A stretch of 64,000 nucleotides of DNA from Metaphire vulgaris (GCA_018105865.1 JACLAT010000133.1:1-64000), one strand, 5' to 3'; shown: positions 45,468 to 57,774, counted from the stretch's first letter. Made by a program: numbers and translations. Notes: generated by a model from the sequence alone, not told the origin.

Positions 45468-45825
45468 CAGTGGCATAGCGTGCACTTGTGCTGCCTATGG
45501 CTCCTGGTAAAAAATGCTGCCCAAATTTCCTCTTCTTATAGCTGACAAGCAAAAAGGGTCGCCGCCGCTGATTTTGCCGCCCCTTTTAAATTTTAATTTT
45601 GCCGCCCCTTTGCTAAAACTCCTCGACACAACCCGACAAGCAAAAAAAAGGTCGTCTTCACTGAATTTGCCGCCCCTTCTACATTTTGCCACGCCCTTCG
45701 CCTTCGCCAAAAACTCCTGAACAACCCTACAAACACAAAAAAGGTCACTTCCAAAATTTGCCGCCCCCATCATGCGTGCCGCCCATGGCTAGAGCCATAG
45801 TAGCCATTGGGACACTACACCTCTG
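45468..45825. mobile_element. hAT-like MITE (GCCGCCCATGGCT family)
   Basis: The ends are CAGTGGCATAGCGTGC and GGGACACTACACCTCTG, with an exact 8-bp duplication ATTATGTA (45460-45467 and 45826-45833). Three motif units occur, the second being CCCGACAAGC-A8-GGTCGTC. This is the short form of the 3.3-kb element at 57606-60902. Confidence 0.92.
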
Positions 45826-45833
45826 ATTATGTA

Positions 45834-46482
45834 GGCTATAATAAAATGTAATTTGATAAGCTTGTTAAAGGTCATTCAGCTTGTTTTCTTATTTCAATAA
45901 TGGTTTGCAATGACGAATATTCAAGCATGTGCAGTAAGAGTAATTGCAGACTCTTTCAAGATTCGTGTTTATTTGCCTATATATATTATTGTACCGGTAA
46001 TCTTTAGAAGTTTGTGTATTTTAACATGGCTATTATGTAATTTGAACATTAGGCGTATTTTGGCATGATTCTTCTACTTGAAACATAATTTATATGAAAT
46101 TTTATTCTTTAATACAAGTGTATAATGCTATATCCTTTATGCTATTACGCTGTAAATGTGCCATAGTGCGTATTGTGTGATATGATAAATTTCTGGTGTA
46201 AAGGCTTGTAATTTTATTTGGTAAATTGCCATGTGACAATGAATTTATGAGATTAGTTAGAATTTTTTACCAGTCTCACTGCAGTATGTCTCTTTTGATT
46301 TCAGGTTTCTCAAAGTCAAAATATTTTAGCACAGCTGAATCTGCGTTAATTTATTGCTAAATACAGTATTTGTCTTTCTAAGAGAGAGGCTTACTGAATC
46401 GCAGGTCTGCCAGTGATTGAATCTGGGCTTAATTGAGGGCGAAAGCGTTTGGGTGACCTCATCCAGAACTCATTTTCTCCAG
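45834..46482. other. Unassigned AT-rich stretch
   Basis: No gene or element was recognised apart from the AATAAA at 45840. Confidence 0.4.
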
Positions 46483-46485
46483 TAA

Positions 46486-47983
46486 GGGACCATCCACAAA
46501 TGACGTAACGCACTTTGGGGGGATTCAAACATTTGTGACGATGTGTACGACGGGGGTTCCAGAAATGTGACGTCACATAATACTAAACTAGAAAGATGCT
46601 CGCTTCGCTCGCGCTCGCTTCGCAGGATAATACTAATCCAATAAATATACCTAATACCCAATCATTGAATTCATGCTGAACAACATTTCAATGATGTACT
46701 GTACATACGCCACCTAGCCAAGCTCTGCGCCACGTAATAATTAGGCCTATGTACGTTAAAATCACGCAACTCAGGCAACTGTGACCATTTGTGACGCTGT
46801 ACACGTATTTTTTGTGTACGTTAAAATTGCGCAACTTCCTCAAGCTACGCCCACCAACGCATCGCGACACATTATGACGCTGCAATGAACAATTAAACGT
46901 ACGCTTCGTCAAACGCTCGCCCTCCAACCTCGCGACGTTGTACACTTATGACGCTGCAATGAACAATTGAACTTACGCTTCTCGCCCACCAAGGCATCGC
47001 GACGTTGACAGAACAATTAAACATACGCTTCGTCAAACGCTCGCCCACCAATGCATCGCGACGTAAGGACTAAACCGTCTACCAATAGTCAACCAATGAG
47101 AACGCTTGAAGGTAACAGACATACAGAGCAAGGATCTTAATATTAAAGATATTTTTATTAATACCGCATTGTTATGTTACCGCAAAATTGAACGTATTTT
47201 ACGCTTATAATTATTATCATAGACTTTAATATCATTATAATTATATTAATAATGATAATGATTATAATATAATTATAATTAATAAAATATTAAAATATAA
47301 CGGGCTGTCCATTAATTATGTCAACAATTTTTGACTCCCTCCCCCCTTGTCAACAACTGTCAACTTTCACTTACCCCCCTTCATAATTACGTCTAAAACT
47401 TTTGACCCCCTCCCAAGATCAATGACAGGTCCCAATAACAAGGTTATTATTTTTGTGGTGATGACCATTTTTCCTTTTTTTGCTCATCGAGTGTCAAAAT
47501 GTGGTGGTGACCTTTTTTGTCATGCTTTTTCCATTGTAATAAGTAGTATTCCATGAAATTTCCTATTTTTTATTATTTGTAAAAAGTGAAATTGTTGACG
47601 TCAACTTCTCTTGACCCCCCTTCCCCTGTCAACAACTGTCAAACTTTTTCAAACCCCCTCTCCCCTAAATTGTTAACGTAATTAATGGACAGCCCCTAAT
47701 ATGATTATAATATAATTATAATTAATTGTATTATAATAAATCAATGATTATTATGTACTTCATTTTAAAAAAGAATTTGAAAAAGTTTTTGATTATTATT
47801 GCGTCAACTATAATAATTGTAATATTTTCAAAAGAAGCGTTAATTTTGACATTCAAAAGACGACAAGAGGGTGTGGGTTAACGCGTTGTGACGTCATATT
47901 TGAGGAGGTCTGACTTTTTGTGACGAAGGGGGTAAAAAGTTTTAAAACTGCCAAATCGCTTTACGTCATTTATGGATGGCCCC
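46486..47983. mobile_element. PIF/Harbinger-like element with internal tandem repeats
   Basis: The ends are GGGACCATCCACAAATGACG and CGTCATTTATGGATGGCCCC-like sequence, flanked by the 3-bp repeat TAA (46483-46485 and 47984-47986). Diverged repeats containing CAATGAACAATTAAAC and CGCTTCGTCAAACGCTCG occur at about 46860-47065. A second element (47301-47696) is nested inside. The superfamily is inferred from the TSD length and GGG...CCC ends. Confidence 0.7.
47301..47696. mobile_element. PIF/Harbinger-like MITE, nested
   Basis: The ends are GGGCTGTCCATTAATTATG and TTAATGGACAGCCCC, with a 3-bp TAA duplication (47298-47300 and 47697-47699). It carries the recurring motif as GATGACCATTTTTCC and GTGACC-T6-GTCATG. 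Confidence 0.75.
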
Positions 47984-48186
47984 TAACAGCGGATCCGATT
48001 AATGTGAAGGTCACGGTTTTGTAAACGATAAAGATTTGATTTAATTCCTCGTCATTACACGATGTTTAGAAACCACTTTATCCTTAACACAGCCTAAAAT
48101 TGTGAGTTAAATGAGCAGATGGATGATTTTTTTAAATAGGCGGCCGTAATACGAGTTTTATGTCTAGATACTGTAGTTAGGCTATA

Positions 48187-48825
48187 CAGTGGCGTAACGT
48201 GGGGGCAGGGGCACTTTGTTGACTGCCCCGGGCGGGGCAGAGGGCCCCAAAGGGGTCTAAGCTAGGGTTAGGTTAGGGTTAACCTAACTTCTTAACCCTA
48301 ACCATAGAAGAGAGGGGATTTGATCGAGACATACAAAATACTAACAAACAAAGTGGAAATGCCAAAGGAAAGATTTTTTACAATGAAGCAGTATAATCGA
48401 ACCAGAGGACACAGCATGAAACTGTTCAAGAAACGGGTTGGGAGACATAAACAGCATTTTTTTAGTGCAAGAGTGGTGGACAGATGGAATGAACTGGATG
48501 AGGGGATAGTAACGGCTACAACTGTAAACGAGTTCAAAATAAACCTCAGTAGTTTAGGATATTAGATTGGATGGGAGCAACAGCTAGTGGTTCTCACACA
48601 GGGCAGTCCCTACTGAACCACTTTAAACCTTGTTATATTATATTATATTATATTAAGTGAACGCGTGCTGACGACCTTTTTTTTTTTTGCTCGTCGGGGT
48701 AAAGCAGGTGATGACGTTTTTTTTGGTGATGACCTTTTTTTTTCTCGTCGGCCCGAAACTTTGAAACTTTGGGGCCCCCATGACAAAGATGCCCCCGGGC
48801 CCCCAAAAGTCACGCTACGCCACTG
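48187..48825. mobile_element. hAT-like element containing a LINE 3' end
   Basis: The ends are CAGTGGCGTAACGTGGGG and CACGCTACGCCACTG, with an exact 8-bp duplication AGGCTATA (48179-48186 and 48826-48833). Inside are a TTAGGG-type run (about 48256-48303), then a LINE end at 48304-48655 (MIETYKILTNKVEMPKERF, RGHSMKLFKKRVGRHKQ) and two motif units. Confidence 0.92.
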
Positions 48826-48991
48826 AGGCTATACAACATGAATATTTGCATGTCTAAAGAAAATTCGACGTTTTAAATCTGTCTAAATAAATTTAACATA
48901 TTTGATGGTTTAGAATATTTATATAATTAAATATAAAATCTGCAAGTCTTCAATTTATATAGCGGCTTAATAATGAGGCACTAGTCATCAG

Positions 48992-49539
48992 TAGGGCTGC
49001 GCTAACCGAGTAGTTTAAGAGTCGAGTAGGAGTCGAGTAGCTTAGCGAGTACTCGAGTACTCGCGTAAAACCGGAAATACATGATTTGCAAACGTTACAC
49101 GTCACATAATGCTTATTATTTGCCTCATGGCCGTCATTTAACCAAAGCAGAACATTAAATACAGTTACATATCAAATTTTCGGATATTCAAGCGTTTTCA
49201 AATTTAGTATAACAGAAGTTACAGAACAGAAACTATTTTACCGGTACTGGCAAAAATATGATGTCTTCACTATATATATCTATAGAGTTGGCCCACTGTG
49301 GACAACTTCTTAACTAACTGGGGCATAACGAATAAGAATAACCTAAATAAGACTGATTAATAATTATTTGTAACAAATAACGGTAGGCCAAATTTTAATG
49401 AAATTCTTTGATTATTCTTTATTTATCTATTCTATTCTTTGTTTAGTTATTCTATGCGAGTACTCGACTCCAAAAATATTACTCGACTCCAATTTGGAGT
49501 CGAGTACTCGCGTTACTCGAGTTACTCGGCGCAGCCCTA
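48992..49539. mobile_element. hAT-like MITE (GAGTACTCG family)
   Basis: The ends are TAGGGCTGCGCTAACCGAG and CTCGGCGCAGCCCTA, with an exact 8-bp duplication GTCATCAG (48984-48991 and 49540-49547). Subterminal arrays of GAGTCGAGTA and GTACTCGAGTAC are present. Confidence 0.92.
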
Positions 49540-49664
49540 GTCATCAGCTTAAATTTAGGCTGAAAACCTTTAAGCCTAAGGCTTAAATCCGTGAACATTT
49601 CCAAAATGTCTTTTGGTTTTTCTTGAGCTGCAAGAAGTTTGCTTCAGTAGACAGCTTAAGCCTT

Positions 49665-51755
49665 TTAGTGTCCATGTGTATTGCAGAAAGCGCAAAGTTC
49701 AACATCTTCAGATGATTCCTCTTCTGTGAAGTAGTCTTCAGCTTGAAGAGAAACTCCACAGGTTTCAAGTAATCTAAGCTTTGGCAGATACTGTTTGTAG
49801 CCCGCTTCATCAAGCATCTGACCGACTAATCTGTAAACTTCGCGGTCAATGTCACTCAGGGAATTTCCACCACTACTGTCACCGTCACCACTACCATCAA
49901 GTCCTTTCCCTCCACAGCCAATTCCAACACCTCCAAAATCACTATCGCCTCCACTGCCCCATCTTCCTGCCCCATCTCCACCATTACGCCAAAGAACTCG
50001 ACCACCCACTCCACCACCTTCGCCGATGTATTTTCCACTGACTACATCATCCTCACCATTATCTACATCGCGTTTTATTCCACTGCCGTTTTCAACACCT
50101 CTGCCAAAATGACCACCATTACCTCTTCTGTGACAACCCGTGCCTTCACGGCCACTTCTGCCACTCTCTTCTCCGCTACCATCGCTATTGGGAAGTCTCC
50201 TGCACCCTCTGACACTTCCTTCTCCACAACCATGTCTTTCTCCACCTCCGCTTTCACCATTAACCGAGCCCCGTTCACTTCGACCTTCCTCTCCACCACC
50301 ACCGCCACCTCCTCCGCCACCTCCTCCGCCACCTTTTCCACCGCCGCCTCCACCTGCAAATCCGATGTTGAACATGCCCAAAGGATTAAGACCAATACCG
50401 ATGCCACCTCCAAGGGCTACATTTCCGAAAGAAGCCGTTTCGACAGACGCCGAAACGTTGAATCCTGAACTTCGTTGAACATTAAAGGCGTTGAACCCCG
50501 AACCAACGTCCGCTGTGGCGCTTACTGATCCCTGGACGTTCGACATGTTGCCGACGTTCAGCCGGGGTCCGTGTGCTCGTAGTTCTGCGGTCATCTCCGC
50601 TTCCGTCTCGACTCTGTTGAACGCATTCAGGGCAGCGCCGGTCAACGACGCAGAAGCGCAGTACTTCGCCTCGCTTTTTGCCCTGTTTCCAACGCTCAAA
50701 GAGGCTCCGACGGCCGAAGCTGAAATGCATCCTTTCATCGTCGTCTCCGAAGTGTTGCCGGCGTCAACAGAGGCTCCGACGGCCGACAACGAAGCGACGC
50801 CCGTCATCTCCGTCTTGGTCTTCTCTTTGGCTCTGACAGAGACTCCGGTTGCTGTTGCCGTGGCGCACGCCTTCATCTTCAGATCCGACTCGTTGTCGTA
50901 GTCGACCGCAACACCTACGGCCGACACCACAGCGGCGCCCTTCATCTCCGTTTCGAGTTTGTTCTTGACGTTTAACGACGCTCCAGTGACCGAAGCGGAG
51001 GCACTGAGCGCCATCTTCGTTTTCTTCGCGTTCTCCACATTGAATGACGCTCCTGTCGCAGTAGCTTCAGCGCTTCGTTTTATCTCGGCGGTAGATATTT
51101 CGTTCTTGCAAATGACAGTTTTATTTACGGAAGAGCCTACGAACTCTTTTACCTTAACTGTTGACCTTTCATTCTTGTTCTTGTCCACGTCCTCCTTGTA
51201 TGTTTCATCTTTATACTTTCTCGCATTGTCTTCTTTCGAGGCTTTTGTACCTTTTTCGCTCAGTGTCTTGTCCTTTGTTGTGCTGCCTTCGGAACTCGTC
51301 TCGGCCTCGTTTTTCTTCGTTTCTTCGGCATCCGTTATGAATTTCTTTCTGAACCATCTGAAAACGGCAATCGCCTTTTCAGCAATCGCGCTATCCTTGA
51401 CATTCACAAGAGAAGTGATTATCTTATTGCCTGCCTTGAATGTTGTCCACGCCGAGTTTCCATGAGTGTGCCACTGTTTTCCCCTCAGCGCACGACTGGT
51501 TATTTGATCGCCTGAATCTGGATTGATATCCCTCACCGCCTGACAGAAGGATTCCGTTATGGCGATTCTTGCTGTCTTCATCATCTGTTCATCGGCGAGT
51601 TGGAACAGACTGCTCCAGATTGTTGCTCGTATTCGAACGATCTCGTATGAGGAGAAATCGCGTGGATTGTTTATCCGACTGATTAAATCATCGATATCTT
51701 TCCCGACGCTACGACAAAAGCCGGAATTGTCTGTAGACGAACCAAAATCACTCAT
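49665..51755 (-). CDS. Uncharacterised 696-residue protein with 23-residue repeats and Gly-rich region
   Basis: An uninterrupted frame from ATG 51755 (context AAAGAAATGA) to TGA 49665. Residues 1-145 are probably helical, with no family recognised (SSYEIVRIRATIWSSLF, AVFRWFRKKF). Residues 146-205 are a Lys/Glu-rich linker. Residues 226-432 hold about nine 23-residue repeats, for example ALSASASVTGASLNVKNK and KGCISASAVGASLSVGN, with alternating small residues and a conserved G-A/V-S core. Residues of about 450-620 are Gly-rich, including a poly-Gly run. The tail (about 625-696) has SLSDIDREVYRLVGQMLDEA and an acidic TEEESSEDVE. The repeats look like beta-strand turns of a solenoid (inference). 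It is intronless and more GC-rich than its surroundings, so it could be a retrocopy or a lineage-specific gene. Confidence 0.8.
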   Translation of the reverse strand: MSDFGSSTDNSGFCRSVGKDIDDLISRINNPRDFSSYEIVRIRATIWSSLFQLADEQMMKTARIAITESFCQAVRDINPDSGDQITSRALRGKQWHTHGNSAWTTFKAGNKIITSLVNVKDSAIAEKAIAVFRWFRKKFITDAEETKKNEAETSSEGSTTKDKTLSEKGTKASKEDNARKYKDETYKEDVDKNKNERSTVKVKEFVGSSVNKTVICKNEISTAEIKRSAEATATGASFNVENAKKTKMALSASASVTGASLNVKNKLETEMKGAAVVSAVGVAVDYDNESDLKMKACATATATGVSVRAKEKTKTEMTGVASLSAVGASVDAGNTSETTMKGCISASAVGASLSVGNRAKSEAKYCASASLTGAALNAFNRVETEAEMTAELRAHGPRLNVGNMSNVQGSVSATADVGSGFNAFNVQRSSGFNVSASVETASFGNVALGGGIGIGLNPLGMFNIGFAGGGGGGKGGGGGGGGGGGGGGEEGRSERGSVNGESGGGERHGCGEGSVRGCRRLPNSDGSGEESGRSGREGTGCHRRGNGGHFGRGVENGSGIKRDVDNGEDDVVSGKYIGEGGGVGGRVLWRNGGDGAGRWGSGGDSDFGGVGIGCGGKGLDGSGDGDSSGGNSLSDIDREVYRLVGQMLDEAGYKQYLPKLRLLETCGVSLQAEDYFTEEESSEDVELCAFCNTHGH
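50460..51080 (-). repeat. Coding tandem repeat, nine units of 69 bp
   Basis: These encode residues 226-432 of the protein at 49665-51755. Unit length stays at 23 residues while the sequence has diverged strongly. This points to selection on repeat length rather than recent slippage. Confidence 0.82.
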
Positions 51756-51986
51756 TTCTTTAAAATTCCGATGGCCGGCTGGATTACGGAAGTGTTCGAC
51801 TCAATGTGTTTTCTCGCAATATCATTACGTAAGCACACGCCCTGTGATATACTATACATTATACAATCATTAAATAGGCGTAGAATACATTATCTGACGC
51901 ATGAAGACGTCAAGAGCTCTTGACTAAAGCTGCGGATCCATTAGGCGATAAGTTGCGGGATACTTATATATAGGCTATACGGCTCT

Positions 51987-52059
51987 AGGACAATTCGGAG
52001 ACGGACAATTCGGAGCGGACAATTCGGAGCGAACAATTAGGAGACGGACAATTCGGAGC
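51987..52059. repeat. GGACAATTCGGAG tandem repeat, five units
   Basis: Units of 14-15 bp (GGACAATTCGGAGAC and variants). It is followed by CTAACCCTAACCC-type repeats at about 52066-52105. It resembles the GGACGATTGACCACT arrays at the MULE ends in length and first bases. Confidence 0.85.
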
Positions 52060-52143
52060 ACAGTTTAACCCTAACTCTAACCTTAACTCTAACCCTAACC
52101 CTAAACATACATCCCCGCAACCTATCCCATAACCATCCTAATG

Positions 52144-52856
<713 letters not shown>

Positions 52857-53046
52857 CCCTTATGGAACCGCATCTTAAGATGGCATTAAACGACCGGTGC
52901 TCCATTTCATGTTAAATCCGCAGAATATTTGTTTGGAACAAAGATATCACCTGGATATATCCGAGCGAATACAATAGTGCACATTCAAACAGATTATATA
53001 ATTCAGCCGGATATCTTTGCCGTTCAACCAGTCGGCTTTCAGGTTA

Positions 53047-53476
53047 GGGGCTGTCCATTAATTATGTCAACAATTTTTAGGCAATTTTTGACCCCCTCCC
53101 CTTTGTCAACAACTGTCAACTTTCACTGACCCCCTATAATTATGTCAAAAACTTTTGATCCCCCCCCACTAAGATCAGTGACGGGTCTCCCTTAAAAGTG
53201 TAGAAGGTTATTATTTTTTCGGCGATGACCATTTTTCCCTTTCTTTTGTTCGTCAAGTGTCATAATGTGGTGATGATGACTTTGTTTTTTGCTTGTCAGG
53301 CTTTTTTCCATTGTAATAAATAGTATTCAATGAAATTTGGAAATTTGAATTTTTTATCATTTGTAAAAAAATGAAATTGTTGACGTCAACTTCTCTTGAC
53401 CCCTCCCCTGTCAATAACTGTCAAACTTTCTCAAACCCATCCCCCTATTTTGTTGACGTAACTAATGGACAGCCCC
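53047..53476. mobile_element. PIF/Harbinger-like MITE
   Basis: The ends are GGGGCTGTCCATTAATTATG and AACTAATGGACAGCCCC, with a TTA duplication (53044-53046 and 53477-53479). It is the same family as 47301-47696 and carries two motif units (GATGACC..., GATGACTTTGTTTTTTGC). Confidence 0.8.
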
Positions 53477-54028
53477 TTATTAGCCTATTAAGTCATCGCC
53501 AGATTGACTGCTAGGTCTTACGTCAACTCGAATGGTTATGCGACATTAAAACGTGTTGGCAAAATAATTATTATTCTCCGAAACAGCGTCCACTGTCTGA
53601 CCGAAACTTTCTACGCTTGCGAAACTTGTTCCCAATCGAAACACAGCTTTTAAAACGCACATCAGCGCCCCAATTGTAAAAATCCTGTCGTCGTCGTCAT
53701 CTTTGCAATAGGCGCGCCTACTTTTTATCCTAGGACCCATCCGCCTACTGCTCGGGAACAAAGTAATGGACTCTTATTAGGGGATATATCCCCGCAACAT
53801 ATCTCCTAATGGAGCCGTACCTTTAACAAGTCTAGACTTATCTTGACGCTATTATCCACAAGCTCAGGAGAACTTATGCAGTCATAATAAACCACTACAG
53901 CTGCATTACCTGATCGGAATGCATTTTCATTGAATATCATTACCTTCGAGAGGCACCACTCAAATAGGACCATGTCCAAGTAAATATGGTGTTGGCGTGG
54001 GCAAAGGTTAAGACTGTTTTACGGTTCA

Positions 54029-54317
54029 CTGTTTATTCTAGCCACCTTGACATTGGGGGGTTGCAATGTTTGGGGGGGACAAGGTCTCAGTCTCCAAAAA
54101 CCTTGACAAGCAAAAAGGTCATCTTCCTAATATTTTTACCCTTCTCAGATGCCCTGGCAAGGAAAAAAGTCATCTTTATATTTTCCCCTCTCCAGACCCC
54201 TCCCCGTCGTCACACTTTGGGGGGGGGGAATTTCCATCCCCATCCAAAATTTTTAAAAATTGGGGGAATTTTAAAACTTGGAGGATTCCTCCCCAGAGAA
54301 GGCCAAGAATAAGCAGC
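54029..54317. mobile_element. TTTATTCTAG-ended MITE
   Basis: The ends are GTTTATTCTAGCCACC and AAGGCCAAGAATAAGC. It is the same family as the inserts at 9353-9679 and about 40342-40668 but in the other orientation. It holds two motif units (TTGACAAGC-A5-GGTCATC). Confidence 0.65.
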
Positions 54318-54403
54318 GCTTAATTACGGTTACACCAGTTGTAATCATCTATGCGTTGAACTGTCCATTTCTGGCCAGGCATGGGTCTCGACCACTGGGT
54401 GGT

Positions 54404-56913
54404 CAGAGGCGGATTTACCACGGTACCAGGTGGTGCATCGGTACCGGGCCTCCCTTCAAAATACAAATTTAGGGGCCTCCCTTTTCTGATAATAATAATT
54501 TTGAAAGACTTTTAATCATTAGTTTATTTAAAGTAATTTATTTTCGGAGATATACATGAATGTTGTATCGTTAGACATATATAGTAGTGTTTGGACATGG
54601 ATTAGTAATAACATTTGCCCTCTCCTGATTTTTAGGGAAAAAATTTTTTCGCCAACGTTTGTGTTATGTTTTTTGAAAAGGTCAGCAGCCCCTAAAAGGA
54701 GTGGTGCTTGATGTCGAGTAATCTGAAGTAACTAATCGTGAAACAACAAATGAGACTGACAAGCAAAAAAGGTCGTCAACTTTTTTGCAAACTTGAGGCC
54801 GAAAGTGTTTTGCCCCCTCTGAAAAACAATGAAATGACGTCTCTGTTATGCAGATTAGGGGTACTGCATGACTCAATCTGAGTGCCTGTACCGTGTGCCT
54901 CGACGGTCAATTCTTACCACGGTACCACCGGTCAAGAATCGGGGGAAGTGGGAGGAGTATGTGTATTTGTATGCCCCCGTAGCTTTGAAATGGCAATGTA
55001 TAGTTGCATACAGACTAACGCCATCACTCATTTGTTTTACTGTAAATGCGTAATACCGTGACGGTGACCTTTTTGGCAAACGATTACAAATCTTAGTTAA
55101 TTTATACTTAGTGCTTTTTCTAGAAAAAATGTACCGGAACTCATCTTCATGTATGATTAAATTCGTAAGAACTAAGAACTAAGTGCAAATAACACTTAAA
55201 CAAATTAAATTAGGCCTAATTTATACGTCATAACACGTGGATTATAGCGCTTTGATATCTAACAGATCATAGCCATTCATAGGCTGTCATCCTTAGCCAT
55301 ACTGAACATTGAAAATGAACTCGTGAAGACAATCGACTTTGCACAGCTAGTGGAGACCTTTGTTACAACAAAAAGTCGTCGGCGACATGTTGAGACAATT
55401 TAGACTAATTACCAGCTACGGTGAGTTACCAGTACACTACTTCTTTAAGTTCTCTGCCCGGAAGCAGGTCCTGGTTCCCATTGGCGCCATCTATCTCTGT
55501 CAGCAGCTTGGGTCTTTAATCCTTTGTATCCGTCTTTTGGCATCATCCAGTGCAGTAGTGATGTACGCGGTCTTCCTCTGTTTATTTTCCCCCCCCATGT
55601 GCCCTTCCAGTATTGTTTTGAACAACGATTCTCCTCTTAAAATGTGGCCCATCCAGTTCCTTTGCCTTTGTTTTATTGTTTGTATTATTGTCTTTTTCTC
55701 TTCCACGATATCTAGGACTTCTTTATTGGATATATGTTGTGTCCAGCTTATTCTTTCCATTCGCCTCCATATCCACATCTCGAACGCCTCCAGTCTTCTG
55801 ATGTCGTCTTTTCTCATCGTCCATGTTTCTGAGCCATATAACACCACACTCCATATCAGTGTTTTAATCATTCTCTTCTTTAGCCCTTTATCGAGATTAC
55901 TCCTCATTATTTCCTTCCTTTGGTAGAATGCTTCCTTTCCCATTGCAATTCTCCTTCTTATTTCGCTTTGACATCTGGCATCTTCCGTGATAAGGCTGCC
56001 AAGGTAGCAGAATTGTTTCACTTGTTCTACCTTCTGTCCATAGATTGTGATGTTTGCCTCCTTTCCTTGCTCTTTACTGATGACCATCACTTTCGTCTTT
56101 TTGATGTTAATCCTCATACCATATTCTTCGGATACGAAGGCCAGTCTATCCATGATGTTTTGTAAGGCTTTTTTCTTTGTTTGCTAACATAGCCTGATCG
56201 TCTGCAAATCGCAATGCTGGTACCAATACTCCTCCTACTTTGATTCCTTCTTCCAACTCCTCTAGTGCTTCTTTGATCAGTTCTTCGATGTATATATTGA
56301 ATAGCAGTGGTGACAGCGGGCATCCCTGTCTTACCCCTCTTCCAATCTTTCCCGGTTCTGTCATGTCTCCTTCTATTCTTATTCTCACTGCTTGTCCCAT
56401 GTAGAGATTACCGATTAGCCGTCTTTCTCTCCAATCCACTCCAAGTCTTCGCAATGCCCTCATTAACTTAACCCCGTCCACTCTATCAAAGGCCTTCTCA
56501 TAGTCTACAAAGCATATGTAGACATCCTTGCCATGTTGTATACTTCTTTCACTTAGTACTCTTAAAGATCAAATGGCATCCCTAGTCCCCATTCCTCTTC
56601 TAAATCCAAATTGATCATTGCCAAGGAAGTGGATGCTATCAACTTTTGCCTGTATTCTTTTGGTGAGAATTTTCAGAACACTACTAAAATTATTATAAAC
56701 AGACGACAGGTCGACCGTGCCCCAGTTCTTGTACACTGACTGCACGACTGCAAATTCAATGCAAGTTTATTTGAGTTGAAGTCAATGGCATTTAATTGTT
56801 TCATTTTTCAATGACGTTTGTTTCATTTTTATTTCTTTAAGTGACCACGATGGCGCCGGGGGGCCTCCATGGAAATATTTGCACCGGGCCTCCAAAATGT
56901 AAATCCGCCTCTG
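54404..56913. mobile_element. hAT-like element with nested LINE and MITE
   Basis: The ends are CAGAGGCGGATTTACC and TGTAAATCCGCCTCTG. They share CCGGGCCTCC just inside. No matching 8-bp duplication was found. It seems to lie inside another element with ends CAGGCATGGGTCTCGACC (54376) and GGTCGAGACCCATTCCTA (to 56951). The interior contains a truncated relative of the 44445 family (54606-54845) and a LINE (55500-56710). Confidence 0.65.
55500..56710 (-). mobile_element. LINE reverse transcriptase fragment
   Basis: Minus-strand frames hold the RT blocks QFGFRRGMGTRDAI, then a stop, then CFVDYEKAFDRVDGVKLMRA, GVRQGCPLSPLLFNIYIEEL and RFADDQAML (catalytic F-A-D-D). A frameshift follows, then GMRINIKKTKVMVISKE and SVVLYGSETWTMRKDDIRR. 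It ends NWMGHILRGESL. It is 5'-truncated, with a stop and one frameshift. RT and C-terminal domains are nearly complete, so the copy is fairly young. The clade is not assigned. Confidence 0.88.
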
Positions 56914-57774
56914 TGGTCGACTGACTCGACTCAGGTCGAGACCCATTCCTAATTTCCTACCCTCCAACGCATCCGACGCTCACTTTGGCCATGTTCACTA
57001 CCGTGTATTAGGAAACTGTTATGATATGCATTGCAGGTGCCTTCATAATACCATTGAACCGTTATACCATTGGAGTTGCTCAACAAGTTTATAGCCGACC
57101 GTAAAGAATACCTTTCACTTTCATTTTTGGCACAAATTATTAATTAGATAATGCAGTCCTAATACTCAGACTTGTATTGAAAGGAAGATTTGCGGCAGAA
57201 GTGGCTAAAAGCATATAAAGAACCATATATGGCTGAATAAATAAAATATTAATAATTATTCTAAAATGGTGTTTAATGTAGGCCTATTACAGAAGGCCGA
57301 TAGTGTCTTTATTCTTTATATCAGCAGTCAATAAATTCAGTTGATCAGTATGTAACAGTGGCGTAGCCAGGATTTTCCGAGGGGGGTTCTCATGAGTCAT
57401 GATTCCCAACTTCGGAAAATTCTGAAAGCAAAAAAGGTTATCAACTTATCAGTCCATGATTTGATTAACAGCAGCACGGAAAATATCCTGGCAAGCAAAA
57501 AAAGGTCAGCTATTATTATGCTTCAATAATTGAAATAGGCCTAATATAGGCCTAGGTATTTGCGCGCGTACACTGTAGCCTATAGTGTTCGCGGTCGCCA
57601 AGGGGCAGTGGCGTAGCGTGCACTCGTGCCGCCCATGGCTCCTGGAAAAAATGCCGCCCCAATTTGCTCTTATTACACTATGTAACACGATTTTTGTTCC
57701 TGGCTTCTAAGTGTTATATTTCAGTTGCCTATGTATAAAGGATCTGCAAACATGGCTATATTCATCATTATATT

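Noticed and set aside
48256..48303. A telomere or chromosome end
   Set aside because: Only a few TTAGGG-type units, interrupted and inside a transposon, with unique sequence on both sides.
49856..50478. Long plus-strand and alternative minus-strand frames over the Gly-rich part of the 696-residue gene
   Set aside because: Shadows of a GC-rich coding repeat (poly-Pro, poly-Thr/Ser and poly-Glu/Val readings); none extends beyond the low-complexity part.
54868..55079. Overlapping 60-residue frames on both strands
   Set aside because: No domain, no splice context, and they lie between nested transposon pieces.
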